Origin: Variovorax paradoxus | Lineage (GTDB): Bacteria > Pseudomonadota > Gammaproteobacteria > Burkholderiales > Burkholderiaceae_C | DNA: 64,000 bases | Assembly: GCF_018614915.1 (NCBI RefSeq) | Contig: NZ_JAGGNU010000028.1 | Coordinates: 1 to 64,000 of the forward strand | Direction of reading: 5' to 3' | In this document: positions 23,522 through 32,447 of the stretch, one piece after another | Layout of the letters: each line of letters starts with the position of its first letter | Numbering within the stretch: the first letter of the stretch is position 1 | Notes under the pieces: generated by a model | Told to the model about the DNA's origin: nothing | The model's input: only the letters and a program-made list of their open reading frames with translations | The model's database searches: none | Made by a program: the position numbers and the translations under genes

Positions 23522-24463
23522 ATGAACGCCACTTTGAGGCGCGCCGGACTCGCGGTCATTATCGGCCTCACCGCCCTGATGGGGTGTTCGAGTGTTGGGC
23601 CAGTCACGGCAGGCTATGTCCAGCCTCGATCACTCGGGGAGATTCAAGCGAGCCGCGACGTGGCTTCGGCCTCCGGGCTGCGCCCCAAGGTCGCCCTCGT
23701 ACTTGGTGGTGGGGGACTTCGGGGGTTCGCTCACACCGGCGTCCTGCGGGCACTTGAGGAGGCTGGTGTTGACCCCGACATTGTCGTCGGAACCTCTGTC
23801 GGCGCGGTGGTCGGGGCGGCCTATGCCAGCGGCATGAGCGCGAGCCAAATCGACCAAGCCAAGCGGGAGCTGAACCTCTCCTCGCTTTTTGATTGGACCT
23901 TCAGTCGAAGCGGCCTCATCCGGGGCAACCGGCTGGCGAAGTGGGTCGATGAGGTAACTCGCGGCAAGCCAATCGAGTCGTTTCCGCGCCGCTTTGCCGC
24001 CGTTGCCACAGACCTGCATACGGAACGCGCCGTGTTGCTCGATAGAGGGGACCCGGGCGCCGCCGTTCAGGCATCGGCCGCCATCCCTGGCATGGTTGTT
24101 CCTGTGAACTATGACGGCGGCGTACTCATTGATGGCGGCATCGCAAGCTTGGTGCCGGTGCGCTTCGCACGGGCCATGGGGGCCGACTTTGTCATCGCAG
24201 TCGATATCTATTGCTCTGGCCCGAGGGCCGATGGACTGGGAGCAGCCACCGTGCTTTACCGCGTCATGCACGCGCAGAGCTGCATGGTTGCAGCACACGA
24301 AATGGCCGAAGCAGACGTGCTCATCGCGCCTCCGATCTCCGTTCCCAAGATGTCCGCCGTAGACGAGCAGCGACTTGCCACCCAAGCCGGATACGACGCC
24401 GCACGGGCCGCGCTGCCTCAGATTCTGGCGCGTGTTGGTAGTCGGATGGCACAGACGCAATAG
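23522..24463 (+). CDS. patatin-like phospholipase lipoprotein
   Basis: 313 residues. N-terminal lipobox LMGC puts the lipid-bearing Cys at 22, so the protein is membrane-anchored, probably facing the periplasm. Patatin elements: LGGGGLRGFAHTGVLRAL (oxyanion hole, 61-), GTSVGAVVGAAYASG with nucleophile Ser92, and LIDGGIASLVPVR with catalytic Asp204. These form the Ser-Asp dyad of bacterial patatins (RssA-like esterases). It hydrolyses acyl esters, perhaps phospholipids. It does not fit the catabolic theme and may be a housekeeping or membrane-remodelling gene between operons. Confidence 0.9.
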   Translation: MNATLRRAGLAVIIGLTALMGCSSVGPVTAGYVQPRSLGEIQASRDVASASGLRPKVALVLGGGGLRGFAHTGVLRALEEAGVDPDIVVGTSVGAVVGAAYASGMSASQIDQAKRELNLSSLFDWTFSRSGLIRGNRLAKWVDEVTRGKPIESFPRRFAAVATDLHTERAVLLDRGDPGAAVQASAAIPGMVVPVNYDGGVLIDGGIASLVPVRFARAMGADFVIAVDIYCSGPRADGLGAATVLYRVMHAQSCMVAAHEMAEADVLIAPPISVPKMSAVDEQRLATQAGYDAARAALPQILARVGSRMAQTQ

Positions 24464-24521
24464 CGCTGGAGTCCCAACCACATACCCGACCGGCTTGGCC
24501 GGCCAATCAAGGACCTTTCCC

Positions 24522-25943
24522 GTGACCGCTGATCCCACCTCTTCACCTTCTGTCGATCTAGTTCAACTGCTCGCGGCACAGCGCGCAGCGTATCGCCGTG
24601 ATGGTGCACCTTCGCTTGCCGATCGCCGCGCCGACCTTTCGAAGCTGCGCGCAGCACTGATCGACAACCGCAGCCGGATCGAAGCCGCTATCAACACCGA
24701 TTTCGGTCATCGCTCACGCCACGAGACGAGCATCATGGAACTCGCCGGATTGATCGGCGGGATCGACTATCTTCACAAGCATCTTCGGCGCATGATGCGC
24801 CCCGAAAAGCGCCACGTCGCAATCCATATGCGCGCCGGCTCGGCACGGGTCGAGTACCAGCCGCTCGGCGTAGTCGGGGTCATGGCGCCATGGAACTACC
24901 CGGTCGTGCTCGCCTTGATGCCCGTGGTGACGGCCATGGCGGCCGGCAACCGCGTGATGCTGAAGCCGTCGGAGTTCACCCCGACGATCAACGCGCTGCT
25001 CCAGGAGATTCTGGGCGCGCTCTTTCCGGTGGACCAGATTGCGGTCGTCAATGGCGATGCCGCGATCGGTGCGGCCTTCTCCGCGCTGCCATTCGATCAC
25101 CTGATCTTCACGGGTAGCACGGCCGTTGGACACAAAGTCATGCAGGCGGCCAGCGAGCACCTCGTGCCGGTCACGCTCGAACTGGGTGGCAAGTCGCCGG
25201 TCATCGTCGAAAAGGACCATCCGCTCGATCACGCCAGCGCTGGCATCGTCTTCGGCAAGCTCGTGAGCGGCGGCCAGACCTGCATCGCGCCGGACTATGC
25301 ACTCGTGCATGAAGACGATCTTTCCGCCTTTCTGACCAGCTACGATGCCGCCGTCAGTGCCGCCTACCCCGACGGCCCCTCGGGCGAGGACTACACCTGG
25401 GTGGTCAATGACAGGCACCTGGCTCGTCTGAACGGTCTGCTGGAGGATGCCCGCGCCAAAGGCGCGACGGTGCGCGAGGTTGGCCGTGAGGGACGGAATG
25501 CTCACCCCCGTGCGATGCGGCCAACCGTGGTTCTGGGCGTCACCGACGAGATGACGATCGCGCATGACGAAATATTCGGGCCGATCCTGCCGGTGTTCAC
25601 CTATCGCACGATACAAGAAGCGATCGGCTTCATCGATGCGCGCCCCCGCCCGCTCGCGCTCTATTACTACGGACATGACCAGGCGAAGCAGCGGCAGGTG
25701 CTCGACGGCACGACATCGGGCAACGTCACGATCAATGGCACGATCATGCACATCGCGCAGGACGATTTGCCGTTCGGCGGCGTCGGCGCGAGTGGCATCG
25801 GCGCTTATCACGGCATCGAAGGTTTTCGCCGACTGAGTCATGCCAAGGGCATCTATACACAAGGCCGCTGGAACAGCACGACACTGCTCCGCGCGCCATT
25901 CGGCAAGCTGGCAGAGCGCATCCTCAGCGTCGTCCTCCGTTGA
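24522..25943 (+). CDS. coniferyl-aldehyde-dehydrogenase-like aldehyde dehydrogenase
   Basis: 473 residues from a GTG at 24522 with AAGGA 8 bases before it; upstream in-frame sequence lacks the family pattern. Class 3/CALDH-type features: VIAPWNYP-like VMAPWNYPVVLALMP, AGNRVMLKPSEFTP, FTGSTAVGHKVM, LELGGKSPVIV (Glu general base) and SGGQTCIAPDYALV (Cys nucleophile). It then shows EIFGPILPVFTY and GGVGASGIGAYHG. Oxidises a long-chain or aromatic aldehyde to acid with NAD(P). Followed by GFA and YCII genes, it may be part of a small stress or aldehyde-handling unit. Confidence 0.88.
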   Translation: MTADPTSSPSVDLVQLLAAQRAAYRRDGAPSLADRRADLSKLRAALIDNRSRIEAAINTDFGHRSRHETSIMELAGLIGGIDYLHKHLRRMMRPEKRHVAIHMRAGSARVEYQPLGVVGVMAPWNYPVVLALMPVVTAMAAGNRVMLKPSEFTPTINALLQEILGALFPVDQIAVVNGDAAIGAAFSALPFDHLIFTGSTAVGHKVMQAASEHLVPVTLELGGKSPVIVEKDHPLDHASAGIVFGKLVSGGQTCIAPDYALVHEDDLSAFLTSYDAAVSAAYPDGPSGEDYTWVVNDRHLARLNGLLEDARAKGATVREVGREGRNAHPRAMRPTVVLGVTDEMTIAHDEIFGPILPVFTYRTIQEAIGFIDARPRPLALYYYGHDQAKQRQVLDGTTSGNVTINGTIMHIAQDDLPFGGVGASGIGAYHGIEGFRRLSHAKGIYTQGRWNSTTLLRAPFGKLAERILSVVLR

Positions 25944-25983
25944 GGACGCGCGGTACCCCCTTTTTTTTCCGGAAAGCAAGAAC

Positions 25984-26442
25984 ATGGCCCAAAACGACCA
26001 CTCACACCTCCACGGCAGTTGCAGCTGCGGGACTTTCTCGTTCAAGACCCGCAAGGCACCGGCCGCACGCTTCGTCTGCCACTGCCTGTTTTGCCAGGAC
26101 TTCACTGGCGAGGCGTTCTCCGACGTGTCGGTGCTGATGGGCTATCAGATCGAGATGAAGGGGACGGCGGATCTCATTCACAAGAAGTACCGGCTCCCGC
26201 CCAACCTCAACCGCGCCCTCTGCGCGAAATGCGGCAAGCCGGCGATGGAGACGATGGGCGCGGGACCGTTGAAGCTGGTGTTCGTGCCGTCGAAGAGCTT
26301 CGTTGAACAGAAGATGCTGCCCCCGGTTCGGCTGCACGTCTTCTACAACCGGCGCGTGGCCGATGTCGCAGATGACCTGCCCAAATATTCGCATTATTGG
26401 CCGAGCCAGTTTGCCATCACGAAGACGATCATGGGCTTTTAG
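25984..26442 (+). CDS. GFA/CENP-V domain zinc protein
   Basis: 152 residues, ATG at 25984. It shows the glutathione-dependent-formaldehyde-activating (Gfa/Mss4-like) zinc pattern: HGSCSCGTFSF, VCHCLFCQDFTG and LCAKCGKPAME (paired CxC/CxxC knuckles). Family members add glutathione to aldehydes or are of unknown function. It is 40 bases behind the aldehyde dehydrogenase gene, after a run of eight T, and ahead of a YCII protein. Aldehyde handling is likely but unproven. Confidence 0.8.
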   Translation: MAQNDHSHLHGSCSCGTFSFKTRKAPAARFVCHCLFCQDFTGEAFSDVSVLMGYQIEMKGTADLIHKKYRLPPNLNRALCAKCGKPAMETMGAGPLKLVFVPSKSFVEQKMLPPVRLHVFYNRRVADVADDLPKYSHYWPSQFAITKTIMGF

Positions 26443-26486
26443 ATGAAACCGCCACTGCTCGCATCTACATCTTCGAGGACCGAGCT

Positions 26487-26783
26487 ATGAAATTTTATTT
26501 GTGCAAGTTCATTCCGCCGCGCGCGGATTTCCTGGCAACGATGTCTGCTGATGAAGCCACCTGGATGAAACAGCACGCAGCCTATTTGAACGACCTTCTT
26601 GCGAAAGACCTTGTCGTCGCGCACGGGCCCGTGATCGATCCAGCCGGTGGCTATGGCCTTTCGCTCTATCAGGTCCCTGATGATCAGGACATCGCCGAAT
26701 TGACTTCGGAGGATCCGATCGTCAAGAACGGCGCCGGTCACTACGAGCACTTCCAAATGCCTCACTTGAAGGCGCGCGGCTGA
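26487..26783 (+). CDS. YCII-related domain protein
   Basis: 98 residues from ATG at 26487 with GAGGA upstream. MKFYLCKFIPPRADFLATMS, then MKQHAAYLNDLLAKDLVVAHGP and a VPDDQDIAELTSEDPIVKNG stretch follow the YciI pattern (a His-Asp pair within a ferredoxin-like fold, seen also in muconolactone isomerase-like proteins). YCII proteins have been linked to enzymatic roles on small aromatics or to redox processes. It closes the operon with the GFA gene. Confidence 0.8.
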   Translation: MKFYLCKFIPPRADFLATMSADEATWMKQHAAYLNDLLAKDLVVAHGPVIDPAGGYGLSLYQVPDDQDIAELTSEDPIVKNGAGHYEHFQMPHLKARG

Positions 26784-26856
26784 CGGCGCATCGAGTCCAT
26801 GCTGACGTCGGTTGTGGACTCTTGTCGCGATCTCGGTCTCCCAACGCAGCGCCACC

Positions 26857-27771
26857 ATGCCCAACCCCCAGCACCTCGCCGTCTTCGCGGCCATCATCCA
26901 GGCCGGCAGCATCAGCGCGGCCGCCGCCAAGCTGGGTTGCGGCAAGTCCGTGGTGTCGCGCCAGCTGGCCAAGCTCGAAGAAGAACTCGGTGCCCGGCTG
27001 ATCCAGCGATCCACCCGTCACCTCTCGCTGACGGAGATCGGACAGCTGGTGTTGCAGCAGGCCCGCCAGATCGAGCATGCGCTGGAGAACATCGGCCAGA
27101 TCACCGATCACTACCAGCAGCAGGTGCGCGGCATGCTGCGGGTGTCGGCCGCTGTCGGCGCACAGCGGCTGCTCGTGCCGCTGCTGGCCGAGTTCACGCT
27201 GCTGTACCCGCAGGTCAAGATCGCCTTGCAGCTCGACGACCGGCTGGTGGACCTGATCGCAGAACAGGTGGACGTAGCCATCCGCACCTCCGACCTGGTG
27301 GATTCGTCGCTGGTGGCACGCAAGCTGGCCTACAACACCAGCATCATCGCGGCCGCGCCGTCCTACCTGGCGCGTGCCGGCACACCGCGCACGCCGCAAG
27401 AGCTGCGCCAGCATGCCTGCCTCTTGTACGTCAACGGCAGCACCGTCTACGACCAGTGGTCCTTCGTCGGCGACAACGGCATATATGCGGTGCAGGTCGA
27501 CGGGCCCTTGCAGATCAACGATGGCGGTTCGCTGGTGACGGCGGCGGTGGCCGGCGCGGGCATCGTGCGCGTGCAGCGCATGCTGCTGCGGCCGGAACTG
27601 GCGCGCGGAGAACTGGTACAGCTGTTGGCGCACTGCCCGCTGCCACCCAGCCCCGTCAGCTACGCCATCTACCCGGCGCGCGAATTCCTGCCGCTGAAGA
27701 CCGCCGCGTTCACCGACTTTCTGCAACAGCGCCTGCGAGCCGCGCCGCATGCCGAGGTGGTGCCGCCGTGA
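26857..27771 (+). CDS. LysR family transcriptional regulator (CrgA/DsdC-like branch)
   Basis: 304 residues, ATG at 26857. HTH at residues 1-60 (HLAVFAAIIQAGSISAAAAK, CGKSVVSRQLAKLEEELGA). The substrate-binding domain from about 90 has MLRVSAAVGAQRLLVPLL and QVDVAIRTSDLVDSSLVARK, typical of the branch that includes CrgA and AaeR-like regulators. It is in the same direction as the YCII gene (73 bases behind) and convergent with the metallo-beta-lactamase-fold gene. The target is not evident. Confidence 0.88.
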   Translation: MPNPQHLAVFAAIIQAGSISAAAAKLGCGKSVVSRQLAKLEEELGARLIQRSTRHLSLTEIGQLVLQQARQIEHALENIGQITDHYQQQVRGMLRVSAAVGAQRLLVPLLAEFTLLYPQVKIALQLDDRLVDLIAEQVDVAIRTSDLVDSSLVARKLAYNTSIIAAAPSYLARAGTPRTPQELRQHACLLYVNGSTVYDQWSFVGDNGIYAVQVDGPLQINDGGSLVTAAVAGAGIVRVQRMLLRPELARGELVQLLAHCPLPPSPVSYAIYPAREFLPLKTAAFTDFLQQRLRAAPHAEVVPP

Positions 27772-27796
27772 TTCGCACGCACGGCAACCTCCGGTC

Positions 27797-28609
27797 TTAT
27801 TTCGATGAAGCGGTTGCCGCAGCAATGGGAAACGCGTCGGCCACCGACTTCCGCGTGACCGGCCCGCCATGCCCGAGGTAGAAGGTCTCGACACCCTGCT
27901 TCATCAGACGTGCGATGTTGTCCTCGTTGCGCGGCACATCGGCCTGGAAGTAGTGTTGGCCCGCGTGCTGCGGCCTGATCGCGCCCCCCAGGTAGCCGCC
28001 AAGGATGATGTCTCCCACGACGGCGCGCCGGCCGTCGAGCAGCACGACCAGTGAGCCCGGCGTGTGGCCCGGCATCACGACTGCCTTGCCGCGCACGCCC
28101 CACGGCGACAGATCGAGTTCGCTGGTGACGATGATGTCGGGCTCGAAGGCCTGAAAGCGCGGGTCGATCGCGAAGCGGTCGAGCATTCGCGCGGTGAAGT
28201 TCTGTGGCGCCAGTGTGCCGTGGTCTCCGGCGCGGGCCATCGGCACATCACCTTCGCCGAGCACGATCTTCGCGCGGCCCATCTGCTTGAACGCCGCGGC
28301 CAGGCCGACGTGGTCGGCATGGCCGTGCGTGAGCACCACCAGCGCGATGTCTTGCGGCCGAAGGCCTTGCGCTTTCAGCCCTTCCACCAGTGCCGGCATG
28401 TCCTTGGCGCCGCCGACGTCGATCAGCACCGGCGTCGCCGTCTTGAGCAGGTATGCGTTGGCCATGCCGAGCTTGATGGTGTGCACCTCCGGCGACATCG
28501 GATCCAGCGCCTTGCCCGCGTCGAGCGGCTTCACTTGCGCCATGACGGCGCCGCTCCCCAGCGTCAAGAGCAGCGAGAGGGTCGTCAATGCATTCTTGAA
28601 GATATTCAT
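27797..28609 (-). CDS. exported metallo-beta-lactamase-fold hydrolase
   Basis: Start at 28609 (MNIFKNALTTLSLLL) is chosen because it gives a proper Sec signal ending AVMAQ; 270 residues. Zinc site: VLTHGHADHVG (HxHxDH), PGHTPGSLVV (His), VVGDIILGG (Asp) and LGHGGPVTR (last His). Periplasmic MBL proteins of this type are subclass-B3-like or quorum-lactonase-like hydrolases; it lacks lactamase loop features that would justify calling it a beta-lactamase. It follows the NADP oxidoreductase gene by 32 bases and is convergent with the LysR gene. Confidence 0.85.
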   Translation of the reverse strand: MNIFKNALTTLSLLLTLGSGAVMAQVKPLDAGKALDPMSPEVHTIKLGMANAYLLKTATPVLIDVGGAKDMPALVEGLKAQGLRPQDIALVVLTHGHADHVGLAAAFKQMGRAKIVLGEGDVPMARAGDHGTLAPQNFTARMLDRFAIDPRFQAFEPDIIVTSELDLSPWGVRGKAVVMPGHTPGSLVVLLDGRRAVVGDIILGGYLGGAIRPQHAGQHYFQADVPRNEDNIARLMKQGVETFYLGHGGPVTRKSVADAFPIAAATASSK

Positions 28610-28641
28610 GCGCAGGACTCTGGTGATCGAAGCGAATTGCC

Positions 28642-29652
28642 TCACGGTGCGACTTGCAGCATCAGCTTGCCGTTGTGCGATCCGTCGAACAACCTCTGGA
28701 AGGTTTCAGGGAAGTGCTCCAGACCGACCACGACGTCCTCGCGCGCCTTCAGTTGGCCGCTGGCCAGCCAGCCACCCATCACGGTGGCTGCTTCCATGGC
28801 GCGGGGAGCGAAGTCACGGACCAGGATGCCGCGCATCGTGGCGCGCTTGACCACCAGCTGCAGGTAGTTGGCCGGGCCCGTCATCGCGCCGACGTTGTTG
28901 TACTGCGAGATCGCGCCGCAGATGACGATGCGGGCGCCCACGGCCAGTCGCAACAGCACGGCATCCAGGACGGCACCGCCGACGTTGTCGAAGAACACGT
29001 CCACGCCCTTCGGCGCATGCTGGCGCAGCGCTGCGGCCACGTCCTCGCGCTTGTAGTCGATGGCCGCATCAAAGCCGAGTTCTTCGGTCAGCATGCGGCA
29101 CTTGTCGGCACCGCCGGCGATGCCGATCACGCGGGCGCCCTTGATCTTGGCGATCTGACCCACCAGCGAGCCCACCGCGCCCGCCGCGCCCGAAACCACC
29201 ACGGTCTCGCCAGCCTGGGGTTGGCCCGCTTCCAGCAGGCCGAAGTACGCGGTGATGCCCGGCATGCCCAGGGCATTCAAAAAGGCCGGCAGCGGTGCCA
29301 GCGCCGGATCGATCTTCCTCAGGTTGTCGCCTGGCACGATGGTGTATTCCTCCACGCCGAGGATGCCGGCCACGCTGTCGCCAACGGCGAAGCGCGGGTG
29401 CGCCGATGCGGTGACACGCCCCACCGCCACCGCACGCATCACATCACCGATGGCCATGGGCACGTCGTACAGGTCTTCGCTGTCGCTGACCCAGCCGCGC
29501 ATGGCCGGGTCGATCGAGACGTAGGCGACCTGCACCTGAACCTTGCCTTCCGCCGGCGCCTGCAAGGGCGTGGCCGCGTAGTCGAAGTCGCTGCGCTGCG
29601 GCAGGCCCACTGGACGGCGGGCAAGGCGGAACTGGTGATTGAGGGTGGTCAT
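28642..29652 (-). CDS. NADP-dependent oxidoreductase (YncB/CurA, medium-chain type)
   Basis: 336 residues from ATG at 29652. Domain order of zinc-free MDR enzymes: catalytic domain with YVSIDPAMRGWVSD and GVEEYTIVPGDNLRKID, then the Rossmann motif VVVSGAAGAVGSLVGQIAK, GGADKCRMLTEELG, and a late VVVGLEHFPETFQRLFDG tail. Reduces an alpha,beta-unsaturated ketone or aldehyde with NADPH. The 3' end of a lost second copy is found at 21489. It is likely to be a separate transcript from the operon that ends at 29860, with a 200-base gap. Confidence 0.88.
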   Translation of the reverse strand: MTTLNHQFRLARRPVGLPQRSDFDYAATPLQAPAEGKVQVQVAYVSIDPAMRGWVSDSEDLYDVPMAIGDVMRAVAVGRVTASAHPRFAVGDSVAGILGVEEYTIVPGDNLRKIDPALAPLPAFLNALGMPGITAYFGLLEAGQPQAGETVVVSGAAGAVGSLVGQIAKIKGARVIGIAGGADKCRMLTEELGFDAAIDYKREDVAAALRQHAPKGVDVFFDNVGGAVLDAVLLRLAVGARIVICGAISQYNNVGAMTGPANYLQLVVKRATMRGILVRDFAPRAMEAATVMGGWLASGQLKAREDVVVGLEHFPETFQRLFDGSHNGKLMLQVAP

Positions 29653-29859
29653 GATGGAGGTGCCAGGTTGATGTCGACAGGACGTCAAGCTTAGGCAGCG
29701 AATCGTTTCCTGATAAGTCACCGCCGAGGCATCAAACTGTTGACCGCATGGCAACGATCGGGTGCGCCGTGGCTTTCAAGCCGGATTCCGCGGCTACCGC
29801 AAATCGTGCGAACTGCAGGGTGGAATGAGGAAACGGCGGATGCCTGCCCGGTTCGTCGA

Positions 29860-30810
29860 TCAGGCGCCCTGCTTCAACAGGTGAGTAGTGAACCAGGACC
29901 GCGCCAGCGAGGCGCTCTCCGCATAGCCGTCGAAGTAGATGCCGTAGTGGTCGATGCCCGGAATGACTCGATACAGAAAGGGAACGCGGCCCTGGCGCTC
30001 CAGGTGGTCGCGCACAGCGCCTGCGTTCTCCCGGATATCGAACATGTCTTCGTTGCCAGCGTCGACCATCAGGACGGGCACCTCGAGCTTGGCGATCTCG
30101 CCCAGCGGCCGGTAGGCCCGCAGCCGCGGAAAGTGGAGAGCACCGGGCACCTTCGGCAGGCGGCCCGTCGGACCGTCGGGCACGGAGGGCAACACACCGC
30201 GCGCCATGTCGATCGCCCCGCGCCGGGCATGCTCCACAAGCGCCGGAGGCACACCGGCAACCCAAGCCACCTGGATCGCAAGGGCCTTGATGCGGTCGTC
30301 GTTGCACGCGTTGAAGAGCGCAACACCGCCGCCAAAGCTCGTGCCCCAGGCGCCGATTCTGCTTGTGTCGACGTTGTCTTCGCCCTCGATGTAATCGACG
30401 GCCACCCGGAAGGTCTGGCCCCACTCGAGCGGATCGATCACTTCCGTCGCGAAACGCACGCGGGGTTCCGCATCTTGCCCTGCAGCGGCATCCTGCTTTG
30501 AATGCTCAACGTAGGCGGGCGCATCCGATCCTGACCACCCCGCATGCGTGAAGGCGAGGGCAATCATTCCGGCATCGGCGAGCTCGGCAGCGTAGCGCTC
30601 GGCCGTCAGCTTGCTGCCGCCCAGGCCGTGGCTCATCACGATCGCGGGCACCTTCTGCGTGGTCCCCAGCACGCGGCGCGGCTTGTACAGGTCGGCGTCG
30701 ATCCGCAGCCCGTTGCTCCAGATGTGAACGCTCTGACGCGAGACATGCGCCGGCAGATCGAGCGCGGGATACTCGACTGCCGGGCCATCGGGTCTGGTTT
30801 GCCCGGTCAT
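29860..30810 (-). CDS. alpha/beta hydrolase (dienelactone-hydrolase-like)
   Basis: 316 residues; start ATG at 30810, one base after the enoyl-CoA-hydratase stop and preceded by GGAAG. HIWSNGLRIDADLYKP then IVMSHGLGGSKLTAERYA (oxyanion side), GAWGTSFGGGVALF with the nucleophile Ser, VDAGNEDMFDIR (acid) and IPGIDHYGIYF (His). This resembles the dienelactone hydrolase/acyl-peptidase subgroup (COG1073). It is the last gene of the SDR-headed operon and may hydrolyse a lactone, an ester or a CoA thioester of the pathway substrate. Confidence 0.82.
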   Translation of the reverse strand: MTGQTRPDGPAVEYPALDLPAHVSRQSVHIWSNGLRIDADLYKPRRVLGTTQKVPAIVMSHGLGGSKLTAERYAAELADAGMIALAFTHAGWSGSDAPAYVEHSKQDAAAGQDAEPRVRFATEVIDPLEWGQTFRVAVDYIEGEDNVDTSRIGAWGTSFGGGVALFNACNDDRIKALAIQVAWVAGVPPALVEHARRGAIDMARGVLPSVPDGPTGRLPKVPGALHFPRLRAYRPLGEIAKLEVPVLMVDAGNEDMFDIRENAGAVRDHLERQGRVPFLYRVIPGIDHYGIYFDGYAESASLARSWFTTHLLKQGA

Positions 30811-30811
30811 G

Positions 30812-31609
30812 TCACTTCCCGTCAAAAGGGATGACGGGGCGCTCGACGCCTCGCTGCAGCGCGTCGATTCCAGAGGCGATGCCCTTCTTCGCGTCGGACG
30901 AAGAGAAGATCCCCACGGTCATGCCGGGCATGATGGCGTCGGCCGCGGCGATTCCCCCGCTTGACCAGGCTTTCAGCAATTTTTTGTGCGCGGCGTGCGC
31001 CAGGGTCGGGCCCGTGGCGAATCGGGCTGCCCATTCACGAGCGCGCGACATCACGTCACTGGGCGCCACCACCTCGGTGACCACGCCGGCAGAGAGCATT
31101 TCCGCGGCGCTCACCCGCTCCGATGTCAGCGCCCATTTGATGGCTCTGGCACGCCCGGCCCGATCGGCGACCCGTTGTACGCCGCCCAGCAACGTGAAAA
31201 CGCCCACGGTCTGCTCCGTGTGCGAAAAGCGCGCATTGTCTGCCGCGATGATGATGTCGCATCGAAGTGCGTATTCGAAACCACCACCAAAACAGCCCCC
31301 CTGCACGGCGGCAATCGTCGGAACGGGCAAGTCCTCGAGAAGGTTGGCCCGTTCAATCGCGCCAGCAAGTCGCTGCTGAAACTCAGCGGGCGGCACGTGC
31401 GGCCAGAAGGTGATATCGCCGCCGTGGCTGAAATTGTCGCCTCGTGCCGAAACAATGACAGCGCGTACGGAGCTGTCCTGCCGGATCTTCGTAATGGCTT
31501 CGTCAAACGATGCAAGCATTGCGGGGGCCAGCCGGTTGTGCGGTGGATTATCGAATTCCAGGCGGGCCACGCCGGATTCGATTGACAGATGTGTGGTGGG
31601 TGATGTCAT
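30812..31609 (-). CDS. enoyl-CoA hydratase/isomerase family protein
   Basis: 265 residues; ATG at 31609 after GGAGACAAAC. Crotonase signature with both acids: AVQGGCFGGGFEYALRCDII (Glu) and FSHTEQTVGVFTLLGGVQR (Glu). SARGDNFSHGGDITFWPHVP covers the CoA-binding part. The SHGGD rather than SAGAD variant occurs in non-housekeeping members. It is likely to hydrate or open a cyclic enoyl-CoA in the operon with ligase, acyl-CoA dehydrogenase and FadH-type genes. Coupled to the next gene. Confidence 0.88.
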   Translation of the reverse strand: MTSPTTHLSIESGVARLEFDNPPHNRLAPAMLASFDEAITKIRQDSSVRAVIVSARGDNFSHGGDITFWPHVPPAEFQQRLAGAIERANLLEDLPVPTIAAVQGGCFGGGFEYALRCDIIIAADNARFSHTEQTVGVFTLLGGVQRVADRAGRARAIKWALTSERVSAAEMLSAGVVTEVVAPSDVMSRAREWAARFATGPTLAHAAHKKLLKAWSSGGIAAADAIMPGMTVGIFSSSDAKKGIASGIDALQRGVERPVIPFDGK

Positions 31610-31764
31610 GTTTGTCTCCAAGAAGATGTGTTGTGGTGTATCCGTCACGGCGCCGTGTCGAAGGATCACAGTTTCAGCAGCAAGTTGACGTCGAGCGCGA
31701 ATGCTCCGAGATGGGTGCAGGATGGCCAAGGGCCTCGCAATCGATGACGATGGCGCTCCTTGAA

Positions 31765-32421
31765 CTAACCCTTTCCATGCGAAGCCGGGTGGCCAGCGCC
31801 CTCGGGCCGTGCAATCTGGAAGACGTTCTCGGGCAAGACCTGGACGTAGTCGTTCATGCCGCCAGACCGCATGATCGGATGCGCGGCCGCCGTCTGGTAG
31901 ACGCCGTCCTTGAGCAACGCCTTGTCGATGTGGACGGCCACCACTTCGCCCAGCACCATCCAGCCGCTGATCTTCTCGCCCTGCACGTTTCGAAATTGGA
32001 CGATGTCGATGACCTTGCACTCCATGGCGGCCCGGCTTTCGCCCACGCGCGGCACATTCACCACGCGACCCGGCACGGCCGAGAGGCCCGCGAACGGGAA
32101 CTCGTCTTCGCCATGCGGAAGCGGAGTAGAGGTCTGATTCATCTTGTCGCCCAGCTCGCGGGTCACGAGGTTCCAGACGAACTCGCCTGTCTCAGAGGCG
32201 TTTTGCACGCTGTCTTTCCACGCGATCGAGGAGAAGCCAATGATCGGCGGCTCGTAGTTGAACGCGTTGAAGAAGCTGTAAGGGGCGAGGTTGACGCGCC
32301 CCTGTGCGTCCCGTGTCGAGATCCAGCCGATCGGGCGCGGGGCGACGAGCGCATTGAGCGGGTTGTGGCTCAGCCCGTGGCCGTTGATGGGCTCGTAGTA
32401 GTGAAAGTCTCGCGTGTGCAT
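31765..32421 (-). CDS. flavin reductase-like FMN-binding protein (type 2, second copy)
   Basis: 218 residues, ATG at 32421. It repeats the sequence pattern of the protein at 4108-4806: FHYYEP, GHGL, NALVAPRPIGWIST, NLAPYSFFNAFNYEPPI, WKDSVQNASETGEFVWNLV, MNQTSTPLP and AAMECKVIDIVQF. The N-terminus is shorter by about 15 residues. Both copies are adjacent to a Bug receptor of the same branch. A specific partnership between these flavoproteins and the uptake or metabolism of one class of carboxylate is suggested. Confidence 0.85.
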   Translation of the reverse strand: MHTRDFHYYEPINGHGLSHNPLNALVAPRPIGWISTRDAQGRVNLAPYSFFNAFNYEPPIIGFSSIAWKDSVQNASETGEFVWNLVTRELGDKMNQTSTPLPHGEDEFPFAGLSAVPGRVVNVPRVGESRAAMECKVIDIVQFRNVQGEKISGWMVLGEVVAVHIDKALLKDGVYQTAAAHPIMRSGGMNDYVQVLPENVFQIARPEGAGHPASHGKG

Positions 32422-32447
32422 CGTTGCGCTTTCATGTGAGTGCCACG

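Noticed and set aside
24714..26105. 463-codon minus-strand frame opposite the aldehyde dehydrogenase and GFA genes
   Set aside because: No start signal or motif; the opposite strand carries catalytic residues of known families.
27797..28609. Metallo-beta-lactamase-fold gene as an antibiotic resistance gene
   Set aside because: The zinc motif is general to the superfamily, and there are no loops typical of B1, B2 or B3 lactamases that I can verify; kept as a hydrolase of unknown substrate.
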